From: Isochrysis galbana
Lineage: Eukaryota > Haptophyta > Isochrysidales > Isochrysidaceae
Reading direction: 5' to 3'
Length of the DNA: 64,000 bases
NCBI GenBank assembly: GCA_018136815.1
Contig: CM030938.1
Span: forward strand, 186,001-250,000
The translations under genes were made by a program, and so were the position numbers. The notes under the pieces are model-generated. The model had not been told where the DNA came from, did not search any database, and was given only the letters and a program-made list of their open reading frames with translations. Each line of letters starts with the position of its first letter. The stretch's first letter is position 1. Shown here one piece after another: positions 32,801 through 44,300 of the stretch.

Positions 32801-35800
32801 AATCAAGGTTGCCTTGGCCGGACGACAATCGGTCGATGGCTTCTACCGTGAGGGGAAGAGGGCTGTCCTCTAGACGAAGCTTGGAGTTGACGTCGCGATA
32901 ATCTACGCAGAAACGTACGGAGCCATCCTTCTTAGTGACTAGCACGACTCGAGAGGCCCACGACGAATTTGATTTCCTAATGATGCCCGCGGACTCCATC
33001 TTGCAAACTTCGTCCTCTATGATCTTCTCACCCTCTCGTCCAACTCTAGACGGTGCGTGGAGGTGAGCTTCGGCTCCGGGGTTGAGCGGTAGCTCTACCT
33101 CCATCACGTGAGTGTGATTCGGGTTGGTCGGGTCAATTGCGAAAGCAGCGATACGTCGGGCCAGTAGACGACGAACTTGTTCACGTTGGGGCATCGAGAG
33201 ACGGCCTTCGGGGTCGATCTTGGCTGCCTCGAGGAGCTTACGCTGGTCCTCGTCGAGCGACTCAATCACATCCGGCGAGTTAACGGCCCCGACGCGGCGA
33301 TATGTTCCAGCGTGAATTTTGAATCGAACCTGTAGCGAAGCTACAGGATGGAACGACGGAAGGTGTAGAGGTTTGGGGTCAGTGTTGACCACCGTAACCG
33401 CGATGGTGTGGTCGGCGTTCGACCTCTCTACTTGGGGAATGACGAGAGGAGAGCTATCGATCGTTTCACGCGTAGGGAGTCGGTCCACGAGCATGGCGCA
33501 GTCTTCGTGTTCTCGAAGAGCTAGCGGAATTCGGACGTGAAACGTTGCCCGATGATAGGCCGGGATCGTGATAGGTTCGTGGGTGTATAGGAGGTACTCG
33601 GAGCCACATGATGCCGGCGCTTTGGCGGCAAACTCATCGGCCGTGCTGAAGAGAGGCTCGGTGACTAGCTGGTTGTCGTTTTTGGTGGCCTGCGGCCCTC
33701 GGAAGAAGTCAGTCGTGATTGGGTTCGCGGAGGTCGGACAGACCTGTGCACAAGTCATGCTGACAGGGACCACCGCTATCGGTGACGTCGAGACGCGAAA
33801 GATCGGCGGAGCGTCGGGGCTTGGACTGCCATTAACCTCAAGAGGAGCCACCGTGGATGGAGCACCGAGGGTGATAGAGCCGTCCGCGCTGTCGGAGGCG
33901 AGCTGAATCGAAGCGGCGTGCGTGGCTAAGAAGTCGTTCCCGAGCAGCAGCATCGGGTTGCCTTCAATCACCATGAACGTATGACGAAAGAGAAATCCAC
34001 CGACGGAGAAGACGATTCGAGCCTTGCCTCGCGTGATAAGAGGCAGGCCGTCCGGACCGTGAAGCGGTGTCACTACGGCTTGTGGCAGCCGCTCGACGCA
34101 TGCGTCTTTGGGTAGGCTGGACAAGAGGGAAGTGGTCACGACCGACGGGCCAGCTCCGGTGTCAGCGAGTGTGCTGTTGACCGTGAGAGCGGAGTCGGCT
34201 AAGATAACTCCTTCTTTGCCGGTAGCCTCGCCGGAGCGGCAGACCACTAGGTCTCGAACATATAGGCAATGCCTTGGGTAGGCAGATGGTAGGGTATCCA
34301 CGACGCTATCCGGTCGGTGCGCGGTCACGTGTGCGATGGTGTCGGACGGGGACGGGGTTGGTCGACAGCGTGGTTGCTCGGGTGAATTCGTCGTCGTGGT
34401 GATCGTCGTCTCTTCGGGTAATCCGACTGCCGCTATCGTGGCAGAGGGTCTAGAGGCGTCGTCCTCGTTGGTAGCGGTGCAGGGTGATAGCTTGGGACTA
34501 GTGTATCCCAGGCCTCTCTTGTCGGTGGGGTGCCTCGGGTGGTCGGACATCTTTTCCCAGTCTTTCTCGAGACGAGCTTGGGCTTCTGTCTTGGGTCTTC
34601 GAACTAATGAGGCTAGCTCTTCGGCGCGGATGCCTTTGGCTTCCACGAACTCGATCGGCGCTCGGACGGCAGCGGCGAGATCGGATTCCTCGTCGGCGCC
34701 TCGTCCGGCTAGAGCTTGCGCTCTTATTTCGTCAGCGGTTTCGAGCGTGACGTTGGACCATTTCTGGTCCCCGTTCACTCCGAATGCTTGCCATTGTTGG
34801 CGCCGCTTCCGGAGAGTCGTCGGCGTCGTCGGACGCGGCGAGCTCGCGCGTGCCGGAGGCGGGGCGGTCCATGGAGAGAATGGGTCGTGGAGAGTAGACT
34901 CGGAGGCGTAGAGTGGCGTGTCGTTGTCGTGGTTATCGTGGGTTTCTTTTTGGTCTTCGTGGTTGTCTGACTCGGGAGTAGCTGGACGGGAAACAACGGG
35001 GTCGGAAGAAACTTCACTAGATTCCCTCCCCCTCTCATAACGATGAAGAGCCGACCACGGCTCGTATGCGGTAGCCTCAGTCGAGCTAAGGGAAGGCCGG
35101 TCCGATAGGCTGCGCCGCGCGCAAGCGAGTAGCTCCAACGCGGACAGTTTCTTCGTCGATGGCTGGTCTCCCTGTTGGCTCAAATGTCGAAGAAGAACAG
35201 GCATCCAATGGGTCGCCATCGCTCCAGCTACACCGACGTAGGTGCGGCTGCGAAGAGCGCCACGGTGCGGTGAAGGAGAGAGGTTAGCCATGGCCGACTC
35301 ACGGCCATCCACGACGCAGGTTGGCTGGAGAGGCGGCAGCCCTTTGGTGAGGTACAACCCGGTGGCTTTCTGGTGTCCAGTGCCGTGCTCCCAGGGTTGG
35401 ACGAATTGGGTCGGGGTCAACCCCCCGACTAAACGGCGAGCTTCCGCATGCATCCGAGGGTTCTCGACCGCTACAAACGGAGCAGTGGCGGAGGCCATTG
35501 ACTTGAAGACGCGAGCGGCCGACTCAAGAGCGGCACGACGTCCGGGTTCTTGGGAGAGCCATTGACTGCTGACAGCGGAGAGGTACGTGCAGGGCGGGTG
35601 GGCGATGACTAGGTCCCAACCTAGGTTTTGGACATGAAGCGCGTCGCCTTGGAAGTGGGGCACGTAATCGATCTCGGAAGGATACAAATCGCACGTAGCT
35701 ACATCAGCACCGGCGAGTAGGAACATGGAGGAGACGACGCCGCTCGTCTCGCCAACGACGAGAACGCGTGGTGCGTGACAGCCAGACGTCAGCCCGTCTT

Positions 35801-37499
35801 GGACTCGTTGATTCATCTTCGTGAGCTCAGCGCAAAGCTCATCGAAGTGCTTGGGTAGCGCGGCGGCAGGCGAGGCTAGGGTGCCATTGCGAGGCCGGCG
35901 AAGCTCTTGGGCTGCCTCCGTGAGGTGCCGAGGTAATACCACCGCAGAGCCGCTCGCTCGTGCACGAAGAGAGGCGAGAGCGTGGAGAGCGGGTGACGGG
36001 GTATCATCACGGGTGCCGACATCGGAGTTGTTTTGAGAGGAATCGAAGGACTGGATCGCGGACGCATTGATCGCTGCCACGCGCATGATGGTGGTGGCAG
36101 TGGTATCGAGAGGCAGGCAGTGCTCGGAGGCGGCGACCGGTGGCCGCAGCGACGTAGGACGAATGGAAGAAGACTCGGATATCGACGACGTAGAGACGGG
36201 CTCGGAGGACGGGATTGACGAAGAAACTCGGAGAAGTGGGGTGTCGGACGGCGGCGACGGACGCCGCGGCCGCGAGACCACCGGTGAGAGACATGAAGGA
36301 CATGGCTCAGGGACTCGGTTGGGCTGGCTCAATGGGCGTAGAAGCTCGGTTTGGGAGGCCGCCGTTCCTCGACGTGCAGAGGAGTTGTGGTCACTCTCCA
36401 TGGTCACGTCGGAAGAGGAGACGTCGTTGCATTCTGTCGTCGGCGGGGTCGGCGCCGGCGAAAGAAGGGACGTGGCTGTCGTAGAAGCCGGCTGCGGGGA
36501 AGGCTGGGGCCAGGGTGGTGGCTCTGCGGCAGCGGCTGGCGTGGGTAGTGGCCGAAGAGGTTCTGCAATGCGAAGCATTCTTCGGAGGACTTGGCTCGGG
36601 CTAGCGGGTGGATGGACCGCTGAAATTACGGTGGATTCAGACTCGAATTCGGAAGACTCGGCGACTTGAGAGGGGCTAGGAGACGGCTGTTCAAGCTCCT
36701 CCAGGGCTCTCGGTTGATGGGGTGGCGTGGGAACGCCGGTGGTCGACCGCGGATTCCGCGGTGACGTTAATTTGTACTCGGACTCGGACTCGTCGTTTCT
36801 GGCGTGCTGGACGCCAATAACAGGGCTAACTTTCGAAATGGGAACGGACGGGGCCGGCTCAAAGGTGAAGCCCCCTGGCGTCGCAACCGTCGGTGAGGAC
36901 GAAGCTGAAGCTTGTGATGACAATAGGGGCACGGTGGCTAGCACCGGTTGGCTCGGTGCGGCCGAAATCTCGGACTCGGTGACGGGCTTGATTACGCGGG
37001 CTCGGGATGCACTGTCTTGTGCGATTGGACTCGGACTCGGAACGGAAACGGAAGGGATCGGCTCGGCGGCGTGCAGCCTGCTGGAGTGGCAGGCCGGCTG
37101 CGGCGAGACTCGGAACGGTGGCTCGGACAAGGACACAGTGGCTGTCGTCGAGGGCTTCGGCGTCAGCTTGTGTTTGGACTCGATACGCGGTGGCTCGTGA
37201 AACGGGGCTCGGTTGTGGTTGGAATTCTGGAAGTGACCGGAGATTCCAAATGACTCAGACTCGGGGCGCGGAGGACCGAAGGTGAACACTCCCGCGGAAG
37301 GAGTGGTCGTCGGAGGCTCAGTGAGTGGCTGGAGCTCCGTTAATCCTGCGGTCGACCGCGTGGTAGGACTCGGTGACGTTGTAAACTCGGACTCGGACTC
37401 GGACTCGGACTCGGATGGCTCAGAACGGGGTTTGCTCAAAACAGGCTTGGACTCGGACTCGAAAGAAAGTGGGGAAGAACCGGAGAACTGCGCCTCCAT
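29862..37499 (-). CDS. Gypsy Pol polyprotein with methyltransferase-like domain (copy 1)
   Basis: 2545 codons, the same as the copy at 41385-49022 (see that entry for domains). The methyltransferase-like domain lies at about 35190-35777. The upstream linker to the Gag stop (38070-38072) is also open. Because its flanks duplicate those of the second copy, it may not exist as a separate gene in the genome. Confidence 0.85.
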   Translation of the reverse strand: MEAQFSGSSPLSFESESKPVLSKPRSEPSESESESESEFTTSPSPTTRSTAGLTELQPLTEPPTTTPSAGVFTFGPPRPESESFGISGHFQNSNHNRAPFHEPPRIESKHKLTPKPSTTATVSLSEPPFRVSPQPACHSSRLHAAEPIPSVSVPSPSPIAQDSASRARVIKPVTESEISAAPSQPVLATVPLLSSQASASSSPTVATPGGFTFEPAPSVPISKVSPVIGVQHARNDESESEYKLTSPRNPRSTTGVPTPPHQPRALEELEQPSPSPSQVAESSEFESESTVISAVHPPASPSQVLRRMLRIAEPLRPLPTPAAAAEPPPWPQPSPQPASTTATSLLSPAPTPPTTECNDVSSSDVTMESDHNSSARRGTAASQTELLRPLSQPNRVPEPCPSCLSPVVSRPRRPSPPSDTPLLRVSSSIPSSEPVSTSSISESSSIRPTSLRPPVAASEHCLPLDTTATTIMRVAAINASAIQSFDSSQNNSDVGTRDDTPSPALHALASLRARASGSAVVLPRHLTEAAQELRRPRNGTLASPAAALPKHFDELCAELTKMNQRVQDGLTSGCHAPRVLVVGETSGVVSSMFLLAGADVATCDLYPSEIDYVPHFQGDALHVQNLGWDLVIAHPPCTYLSAVSSQWLSQEPGRRAALESAARVFKSMASATAPFVAVENPRMHAEARRLVGGLTPTQFVQPWEHGTGHQKATGLYLTKGLPPLQPTCVVDGRESAMANLSPSPHRGALRSRTYVGVAGAMATHWMPVLLRHLSQQGDQPSTKKLSALELLACARRSLSDRPSLSSTEATAYEPWSALHRYERGRESSEVSSDPVVSRPATPESDNHEDQKETHDNHDNDTPLYASESTLHDPFSPWTAPPPARASSPRPTTPTTLRKRRQQWQAFGVNGDQKWSNVTLETADEIRAQALAGRGADEESDLAAAVRAPIEFVEAKGIRAEELASLVRRPKTEAQARLEKDWEKMSDHPRHPTDKRGLGYTSPKLSPCTATNEDDASRPSATIAAVGLPEETTITTTTNSPEQPRCRPTPSPSDTIAHVTAHRPDSVVDTLPSAYPRHCLYVRDLVVCRSGEATGKEGVILADSALTVNSTLADTGAGPSVVTTSLLSSLPKDACVERLPQAVVTPLHGPDGLPLITRGKARIVFSVGGFLFRHTFMVIEGNPMLLLGNDFLATHAASIQLASDSADGSITLGAPSTVAPLEVNGSPSPDAPPIFRVSTSPIAVVPVSMTCAQVCPTSANPITTDFFRGPQATKNDNQLVTEPLFSTADEFAAKAPASCGSEYLLYTHEPITIPAYHRATFHVRIPLALREHEDCAMLVDRLPTRETIDSSPLVIPQVERSNADHTIAVTVVNTDPKPLHLPSFHPVASLQVRFKIHAGTYRRVGAVNSPDVIESLDEDQRKLLEAAKIDPEGRLSMPQREQVRRLLARRIAAFAIDPTNPNHTHVMEVELPLNPGAEAHLHAPSRVGREGEKIIEDEVCKMESAGIIRKSNSSWASRVVLVTKKDGSVRFCVDYRDVNSKLRLEDSPLPLTVEAIDRLSSGQGNLDSLFLCTLDLASGFWGIPIKESDKHITAFTTHRGKYEFNYLPFGVQSGPSYMCRLMDAVLGGLAWEICMPYLDDVGAWSTGVGDSLQAREESSFQQMLHRLDLVLERLIWAGLTCKMSKCVFFATSAEYLGHVVSREGLRMDPKKVEAVSKIDPTQINSIEAVRSFLGLCSYYRRFIRRFAIRAAPLTALTRKGCDVPVESQTEACRQAIEDLKQAICEEPVLAPPRDDRPFLVKTDGASKLGIAGVLAQKDDEGRERVVAYYGRSLSPAERHWTVTEIELLAALESIRNWRPYLWGRHFTLVVDHSALRWLHTMKDQVTGGPASRLMRWVLKLAEYRFDVVHKPGVTHWDADGLSRLVALEPDHDPLHHEESEVHSFDSFEINDIVAAAVTSSTLTARRQQANDRLARQASESSESITSSYLDVGVPHADELRQALSTDEFASSILSELASTLPKAHGSITADLVSDLGSSSKKRSRFLLRDGLLYYRSSEAEEAPLRLYIPESLRDTYLRAYHDHLGHPGATRMSTLLRTRVYWPGLSASVSEYVRECHECTLGKPLPRPLAHPSGLSIGSYPFDVVYCDILSMAPTHDFVSGRSGFDKLIVFVDSLSRWIEAEPCNGNPSSAKCLDVFMRLIVSRYGVPRQLRTDAGSNLCSRLVDLILKATGTDLSTTEAYRHEGVGLVERAQQTLLTMTRVSNEGGAHWVDHLPFLLMSMRATAGRVVPKSPAAILFGRELRLPAQLADPAPVLEFLPSRPPSDAVIYATELNKKLLESWRSALESTQEAQRESMRSASQKSKLGVTFKPGDRVCRRIPGHANKLQYLYSGPYRVEEAISATRYRLRDLENRQVKDEVHISNLRPYFTVTDSSPLAEDEYLVEELLDRKGDGVSFKYLVKWRGYPRSEATWESRIELLRRCADLVESYDTTFDRRPVQPQAHSAVDSSSSPSSSPQSNQVPRRVQESNRIPPDLPSSRTRSRSRS

Positions 37500-38069
37500 C
37501 GTCGTAGTAATGGAGACTAGTGATACCGGTGATGACTGGGCTGGGCTCAGACTCGTAGATGGGCTCGCGGTGGCGTAAGACGAAGAGGGTAATTCTGAAC
37601 GTGACTTGGACTCGGACTCGTACTCGGGAGACGTTTTGTGGCTCGGACATGCGAAATTTGATTTGAAGGATTGAAGGTTGGATTGGGCCTGCGGCGGCTG
37701 GATTTTCGCAGACCGTGAGGTCTTGGACTGGGGATGCTTGAGGAGTGGCGGAAGGTAGCGGTTGAGCGGCTTGAGTTGATAGAGAGGCGGTGACGGTTGA
37801 CTTGGTTTTGAGGACTCGTGCGTGATATCGAGAATCAGGATGGAATCATCGGCATTGGGAGAAATAGGGGCAATCGGCGAGGAGGCAGGAGAAAGAGGGG
37901 GGTGGAGGTGGCAGGGCTTGTCTGGAACTTGGGGAATCTTGGGGTACCGGTTGGAGGCCGTAGAAGTACTCGGCCGTAGCGTAATACGATCTTTTGGTGG
38001 GTGGCGTTCAGGCCCACTACCCTGGACTGGTAGCGGGGTAACAGCGCGGACGTGGGCCCCGCCGGCGAC

Positions 38070-38866
38070 CTACTGGGCCGGACGGAGAACAACCATCGTG
38101 CGGAGGCGGCGGTGGACTTCTGGGTCGTTACCACACTCGCCACTGCCGCCTTCGCAGAGAAAACGAATGTATGGTTGGCAAACGACGGGGTTATGAGCTC
38201 CGTCGCCCGTGCCATACTTCCACAAGTCTGCCTCGGGCGTACCAGATGGAGCCCGGGGACGAAAGGCGCAGTACGCGCAGCCGTTGGCGTCGGTCCACTC
38301 CTTGACGTCGCGGTCTAAGTCGTCGAGACGCGGCGCCGTCATGGTGGCATCCGAGGGACGGCAGCGCGTGAGCGCAGCGCGAAGGGCCGGGTGACCCGCG
38401 TAACGAGAGATTTGCCAGAAGCGGGCTCGCGCTCGAGACCAGCTACCTGGATCCCATTCCGAGAGGCCCGAATCGGCCGGAAGCCCAAGGCCGTTCGGAG
38501 GGGGATCACATTGGCGACGGGAAGACGTGCTTTTGCCGAGGGGACGGTCAAGAAGTGCGTCCGGTAACGGAGACGATGCGGAGTAATTCGTAGGCGGAGG
38601 CGGAGCCCGACGATTGTCAGCGCCAGTCGCCTTGCGGTTCGAGTTGTTGTTTTGCGATTTTAATGCCTCGGCCACCGCCGCTTGGACGGCGGCGACCATC
38701 GAAGCCGTAGTGTCTGCGGGGTTAGAGGCAGTCTTAGCAACCTTGGCGGTCTTGGTGGACTTGGAAGTAGTCGCCGGCGGCGTCACGGCGGCGACCGTGA
38801 CCGACGCTTGTTGGCCAGCGCGGGCTTGTTCGTACGGGCTCAGGTAGCGCTGGCAGAGGTTGACGC
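38070..38866 (-). CDS. Gypsy Gag, C-terminal part only (cut by gap)
   Basis: Open from the gap edge (38866) to TAG at 38070-38072, equal to 50388-49593 of the complete copy. It includes the Ala/Thr-rich linker, the QNNNSNRKATGADNR stretch and the C-x2-C...H-x4-C motif. The N-terminal two-thirds, including the capsid-like helices, is lost in the gap. Confidence 0.85.
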
Positions 38867-38966
38867 NNNNNNNNNNNNNNNNNNNNNNNNNNNNNNNNNN
38901 NNNNNNNNNNNNNNNNNNNNNNNNNNNNNNNNNNNNNNNNNNNNNNNNNNNNNNNNNNNNNNNNNN
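38867..38966. other. Sequence gap (100 N)
   Basis: Exactly 100 unknown bases, the customary placeholder for a join of unknown size. Sequence before it is deep inside Gag; sequence after it is the outer left flank of the same element. Confidence 0.98.
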
Positions 38967-39729
38967 GCCAAGTGCCAAGCAGACTACAATTATTCTTTAC
39001 ACACTACACCCTGTTTAGTGTAGACTAGTATGTGATGCTACCAACCCACACTTCACACTTGCACGCACGCACGCACCGCACGCACGCACGCACGCACGCG
39101 CACGCACGCACGCACGCACGCACGCAGAGGAGGCTGGGGCTGGCCCTGGCCTCCCCTGCCTCTCCCTCGCTGGCGCTCCTGAGCCTCTGGGCCCCCACTC
39201 TTAGGCCGGTCACTCACGCTTTTTAACAACTATTTTCCATCCCTCCTGGGTGTCCAAGGATTCCCCAGGGACCCCCCTTACCTGCCCCCCCTCCCCCCCC
39301 CCCCGCGAACCCCTCTACCCACGAAAATCCATGGCGTCGTGAGTGACTCCCCCGCCTTGTCCGGCCCATGGAGGTCTATTTTGGGAGAATGGGAGGATTG
39401 CGCGCGTGAGGAATCAAAGCAGTGAATGTCGGGCGAATCCCCATAAGAAACGCGGAGGTTCCGCGTCGGCCGATCGCCGGCTGTCGGCCTCGCAATGGCT
39501 GCCAGCTGGTGAGGAGCCCAAGCTCAAGCGCCTCGCGAGGGATGTGGAGGTCCCTGTGGCGCACGCTCGATCTCGAGGTCGCACAGTCCGGTAGTGACAT
39601 ATCCCCGCCCATCGCGCCGCAGGCATACGATAATTCGACACGGCCCACCTCCATGAGGCCGGCCCCTGGACTGCGAGCGCTGGCGAGCGCTGCCAGAAGT
39701 TCAGGCCCTCATGGAGGCCGTTCGCCGAG
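38967..39729. repeat. Left flank of the complete gypsy copy (repeat of 27405-28192)
   Basis: The same order as 27405-28192: CCAAGTGCCAAG, (GCAC)n (39062-39126), GC-rich repeat fragment, then the region ending TTCGCCGAG. About 25 bases are missing, nearly all single bases from short runs (for example GGTCGCACG reduced to GCGCACG). This is the pattern of uncorrected read errors near a contig end rather than of natural mutation. Confidence 0.85.
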
Positions 39730-41121
39730 TGTCAGAGCAAGGCTCATCTCACTCTTGGAGATGGCTGCGAGGGCGCGCCGGCAGCTAGCGCGGAATGCGG
39801 TTCTTGCGGGGAGCTCATGGAGCTTTCCTCGGGGGTGACTACGGGCATGGTGATCGACGCACGACGCACGACGCACGGAGGGCGCGGAAGTGTGGAAGGA
39901 GGCTTGTGGGAGGTGGTGGCAGGCGACTGGGGGTGGCTCAGGCGCGTGCTTGGCTGGTATTGACTCGTTGACTCGGGGTATAGACTCGGGAACTCGGGGG
40001 GGCTCGCTTGGGAACACGGTGGGACTCGACGAAGTTGCTACAAAAACACTCACAAGAAACCCAAACCCCAACGACCTTGGGCTCAGAAAACTAACGTAAA
40101 CACTCCGGAATCATACGATAAACAAACCCTCCCCGTGCGACAAAGGCTGAGGTCGCGATCGCTCGTCATGCGCGAAGAAATACGGAAAGAGAGCGCAAAA
40201 CTACGCAAACGAAGGGTTCAAACTATCGTTAAAGTGAAAACTCGTCCGCTGAAGCCAACGCGGAGGGTCGAGGAGAGGTCCAAACTCGCGCGGGGGGAAG
40301 AAGGCGATGTGCAGAGAGACTTCTAGACAAGCGACGAGCAAGGGGCGACGAAACAAGACGCGAGACGCGGGCGCGTGCCATTCGTTCTTCCTTTCTTTCA
40401 CCGAAAACGCGGCGAAACTAACGTTAAACATCGGTACCCCCCTCCGCGAGAATCGCGAAGAAGAACGGGACGAGATGGAGGCAATCATCGAAGGAATCGC
40501 GAGAGGAATCGAAGCGAGGGGGGAACAGCGCGCGCGGGGGGGGGAACGAACGACGGCCGGAGGAAACGAACCGCGCGCGGAGGAGAAGAACCTCGCGCGG
40601 GGGGGGAATAATATAACGGCCGGAGGCGACGGATGGCACGCCGAGAGGAAGAACCTGCCGCGGGGGCGAGGGACCGAGGGCACGGCGGGGCAGCGTGGGA
40701 GGGCGCGAGGGTGATCTCGGAGCGAGATCGCGTCCTTTCCCTCGCGGAGCGCAGAGAGACCCCCACGGAACATCCTGGGACCGGAGAATGTTTTGGACGA
40801 AACTTCCCTCCGTCGGCCGAGGAGAGGAGGACGGAGAGAGAGAGAGAGAGAGTCTCGCAGAGCAACTGCGGAACGAGAAGTCGAAGTCATGCCGGTTTAT
40901 TACCTTAAACGAGCCAACAATTATAGTAACAGCAAAAACAAAATTCGAATCGCAAATTTCGAGACCAAAATCTGCAAACCTGGACTTGAGACCATGGGGA
41001 ATCCGAATCTGTGTGTCTTGTGCGTCAGTGGCAACACGGGGAACTGTTCAATTGTAATTGTGAGCGCGTACCTTACACGAATATTCATGCCTACAGCCTT
41101 CAGATGGGCAGGAATACAACA
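39730..41121 (-). repeat. 3' LTR of the complete gypsy copy
   Basis: 1392 bp, TGTCAGAGC...ATACAACA on the plus strand. It is shorter than the other two LTRs because of small losses between 39730 and about 40680 (for example GAGAGACCTTC to GAGAGACTTC); the remaining 440 bp match them. The losses are in the same stretch that follows the gap. Confidence 0.9.
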
Positions 41122-41384
41122 CCCCCGACTTAAATCGAGACGTCTCCCGATGTCGAGCCAAGAGAGTTCATTTAACCATACGAGACGAGAGACTTAGAAG
41201 AGGAGGATTAACCCATGGATCCAAAGCGAGCACAAAATCGGCAGCTTAGCGCGGCGGCCCCCGATTTCGTACGCCACGTCCTACCACGTTCTCCCTTTTA
41301 CAGGAGTTTTGCTCGGGCAGTTGCGCTGGGTCAGGCGCTGACGCGACGCTAATCATCCACTTCCGGTCGACTTAGCACTTAGCG

Positions 41385-44300
41385 CTACGAACGTGAACGA
41401 GAACGGGTACGACTTGAAGGCAGATCAGGAGGAATACGATTTGACTCTTGAACTCGACGTGGAACTTGATTAGACTGGGGACTTGAACTTGGACTTGAAG
41501 AGGAGTCTACAGCGGAGTGAGCTTGGGGTTGAACCGGACGGCGGTCGAAAGTGGTGTCGTACGACTCAACTAGATCAGCACAACGCCGAAGCAACTCAAT
41601 TCGAGACTCCCAAGTAGCTTCAGAACGAGGATAGCCGCGCCATTTGACGAGATACTTGAATGAAACTCCATCGCCCTTGCGATCGAGTAACTCTTCGACC
41701 AAGTACTCATCTTCAGCGAGCGGAGACGAATCGGTGACGGTGAAGTACGGACGAAGATTGGAAATGTGAACTTCATCCTTGACTTGACGATTTTCGAGAT
41801 CGCGTAGACGGTAGCGAGTGGCCGAGATGGCTTCTTCTACTCGGTAGGGACCGGAGTAGAGATATTGAAGTTTGTTGGCGTGGCCAGGGATTCGACGACA
41901 AACTCTGTCTCCTGGTTTGAAGGTGACACCGAGTTTAGACTTTTGAGAGGCGGAGCGCATCGATTCGCGTTGGGCTTCTTGAGTACTTTCGAGGGCGGAA
42001 CGCCACGACTCGAGAAGCTTCTTATTGAGCTCGGTGGCGTAAATGACGGCATCGGACGGAGGCCTAGATGGAAGGAACTCGAGAACAGGAGCAGGGTCAG
42101 CAAGTTGAGCTGGAAGACGAAGCTCCCGACCAAACAAGATAGCCGCGGGTGACTTGGGTACGACGCGACCGGCGGTCGCTCGCATAGACATGAGAAGAAA
42201 CGGAAGGTGGTCGACCCAATGGGCGCCGCCTTCATTGGAGACTCGAGTCATCGTGAGGAGAGTTTGTTGAGCTCTTTCCACTAGCCCTACGCCTTCGTGG
42301 CGATAAGCTTCAGTAGTGCTCAAGTCCGTTCCGGTCGCTTTGAGAATTAGGTCAACTAATCGAGAGCAAAGATTCGAGCCGGCGTCGGTTCGAAGTTGGC
42401 GAGGGACTCCATAACGAGAGACAATGAGACGCATGAAGACGTCTAGACATTTCGCGGAAGAGGGGTTACCGTTGCAAGGCTCAGCTTCAATCCAACGAGA
42501 GAGAGAATCGACGAAAACAATTAGCTTATCAAAACCGGAGCGGCCGGATACGAAATCGTGGGTGGGAGCCATCGAAAGAATATCGCAATAGACGACGTCG
42601 AAAGGATAGGATCCGATAGAAAGACCGGATGGATGGGCGAGCGGTCGCGGTAACGGTTTGCCAAGAGTGCATTCATGGCACTCTCGAACGTATTCCGATA
42701 CAGAGGCGGACAAGCCAGGCCAGTACACTCGAGTACGAAGTAGGGTAGACATCCGTGTCGCACCGGGGTGACCAAGGTGGTCATGGTAGGCGCGGAGGTA
42801 TGTGTCACGAAGGGACTCCGGAATGTATAAACGAAGAGGAGCCTCTTCCGCTTCTGACGAACGGTAGTAGAGTAGGCCATCACGAAGGAGGAATCGGGAT
42901 CTCTTCTTCGACGACGAGCCAAGGTCAGAGACCAGATCGGCGGTGATCGAACCGTGAGCTTTCGGAAGGGTCGACGCGAGTTCAGAAAGGATCGAGCTAG
43001 CGAACTCGTCGGTAGAGAGCGCTTGACGCAATTCGTCGGCATGAGGCACGCCCACATCGAGATACGAGGAGGTAATCGACTCCGAAGATTCCGATGCTTG
43101 ACGAGCGAGCCTATCGTTTGCTTGTTGGCGGCGAGCAGTGAGGGTGGATGAAGTAACCGCGGCGGCAACTATGTCGTTAATTTCAAAAGAATCGAAAGAA
43201 TGGACCTCACTCTCCTCGTGGTGGAGAGGATCGTGGTCGGGCTCGAGAGCAACTAAGCGGGACAAGCCGTCGGCGTCCCAGTGAGTGACTCCAGGTTTGT
43301 GCACGACGTCGAATCGATATTCGGCTAGCTTTAGGACCCATCGCATGAGGCGCGAGGCTGGACCACCGGTGACTTGATCTTTCATCGTGTGAAGCCAGCG
43401 CAAAGCTGAATGGTCTACGACGAGGGTGAAGTGGCGACCCCAAAGATAAGGCCTCCAATTTCGGATCGATTCTAGCGCTGCTAAAAGTTCGATTTCAGTA
43501 ACTGTCCAATGGCGCTCAGCCGGACTCAAACTACGACCGTAGTATGCAACGACGCGCTCTCTCCCTTCGTCGTCCTTCTGAGCAAGGACGCCGGCGATGC
43601 CGAGCTTGCTAGCACCGTCGGTCTTAACGAGGAAAGGACGGTCGTCTCGAGGAGGTGCGAGTACGGGTTCTTCACAGATAGCTTGCTTGAGATCTTCGAT
43701 AGCCTGGCGACAGGCTTCTGTTTGCGACTCGACCGGGACATCGCACCCTTTCCGCGTGAGAGCGGTTAACGGCGCTGCACGGATCGCAAAACGGCGTATA
43801 AAACGGCGGTAGTACGAGCACAGTCCAAGGAAAGAACGGACGGCTTCGATAGAGTTGATTTGGGTAGGGTCGATTTTCGAGACGGCTTCCACTTTCTTGG
43901 GATCCATCCGAAGACCTTCACGCGAAACAACGTGGCCGAGATATTCAGCCGAGGTGGCAAAGAAAACGCATTTCGACATCTTGCAAGTGAGGCCCGCCCA
44001 GATGAGACGTTCCAAGACAAGATCAAGACGGTGTAACATTTGTTGGAATGACGACTCTTCCCTGGCCTGCAGCGAGTCACCTACGCCTGTCGACCAGGCG
44101 CCGACATCATCCAAGTATGGCATACAAATCTCCCATGCCAGCCCACCGAGAACGGCGTCCATGAGGCGGCACATATACGAGGGACCGGATTGAACACCAA
44201 AAGGCAAGTAATTGAACTCGTACTTGCCGCGATGAGTAGTGAACGCGGTGATATGTTTATCGGACTCTTTGATCGGTATACCCCAGAAACCAGATGCCAG

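Larger units (their letters stand above)
28193..38866 (-). mobile_element. Incomplete gypsy chromovirus copy, cut by the sequence gap
   Basis: LTR, 3' untranslated region, complete Pol and the last part of Gag of the same element as 39730-53642. The Pol proteins of the two copies are the same length and I see no difference between them. It ends at 38866 inside Gag, at the 100-N run; the 5' part of Gag and the 5' LTR are missing. The left flank (TTCGCCGAG) equals that of the complete copy, so this is probably a second assembly of the same locus. Confidence 0.85.

Noticed and set aside
36067-36669. 200-codon plus-strand ORF opposite Pol (and its twin at 47590-48192)
   Set aside because: Shadow of the Ser/Pro-rich Pol leader in the opposite frame; no independent domain.
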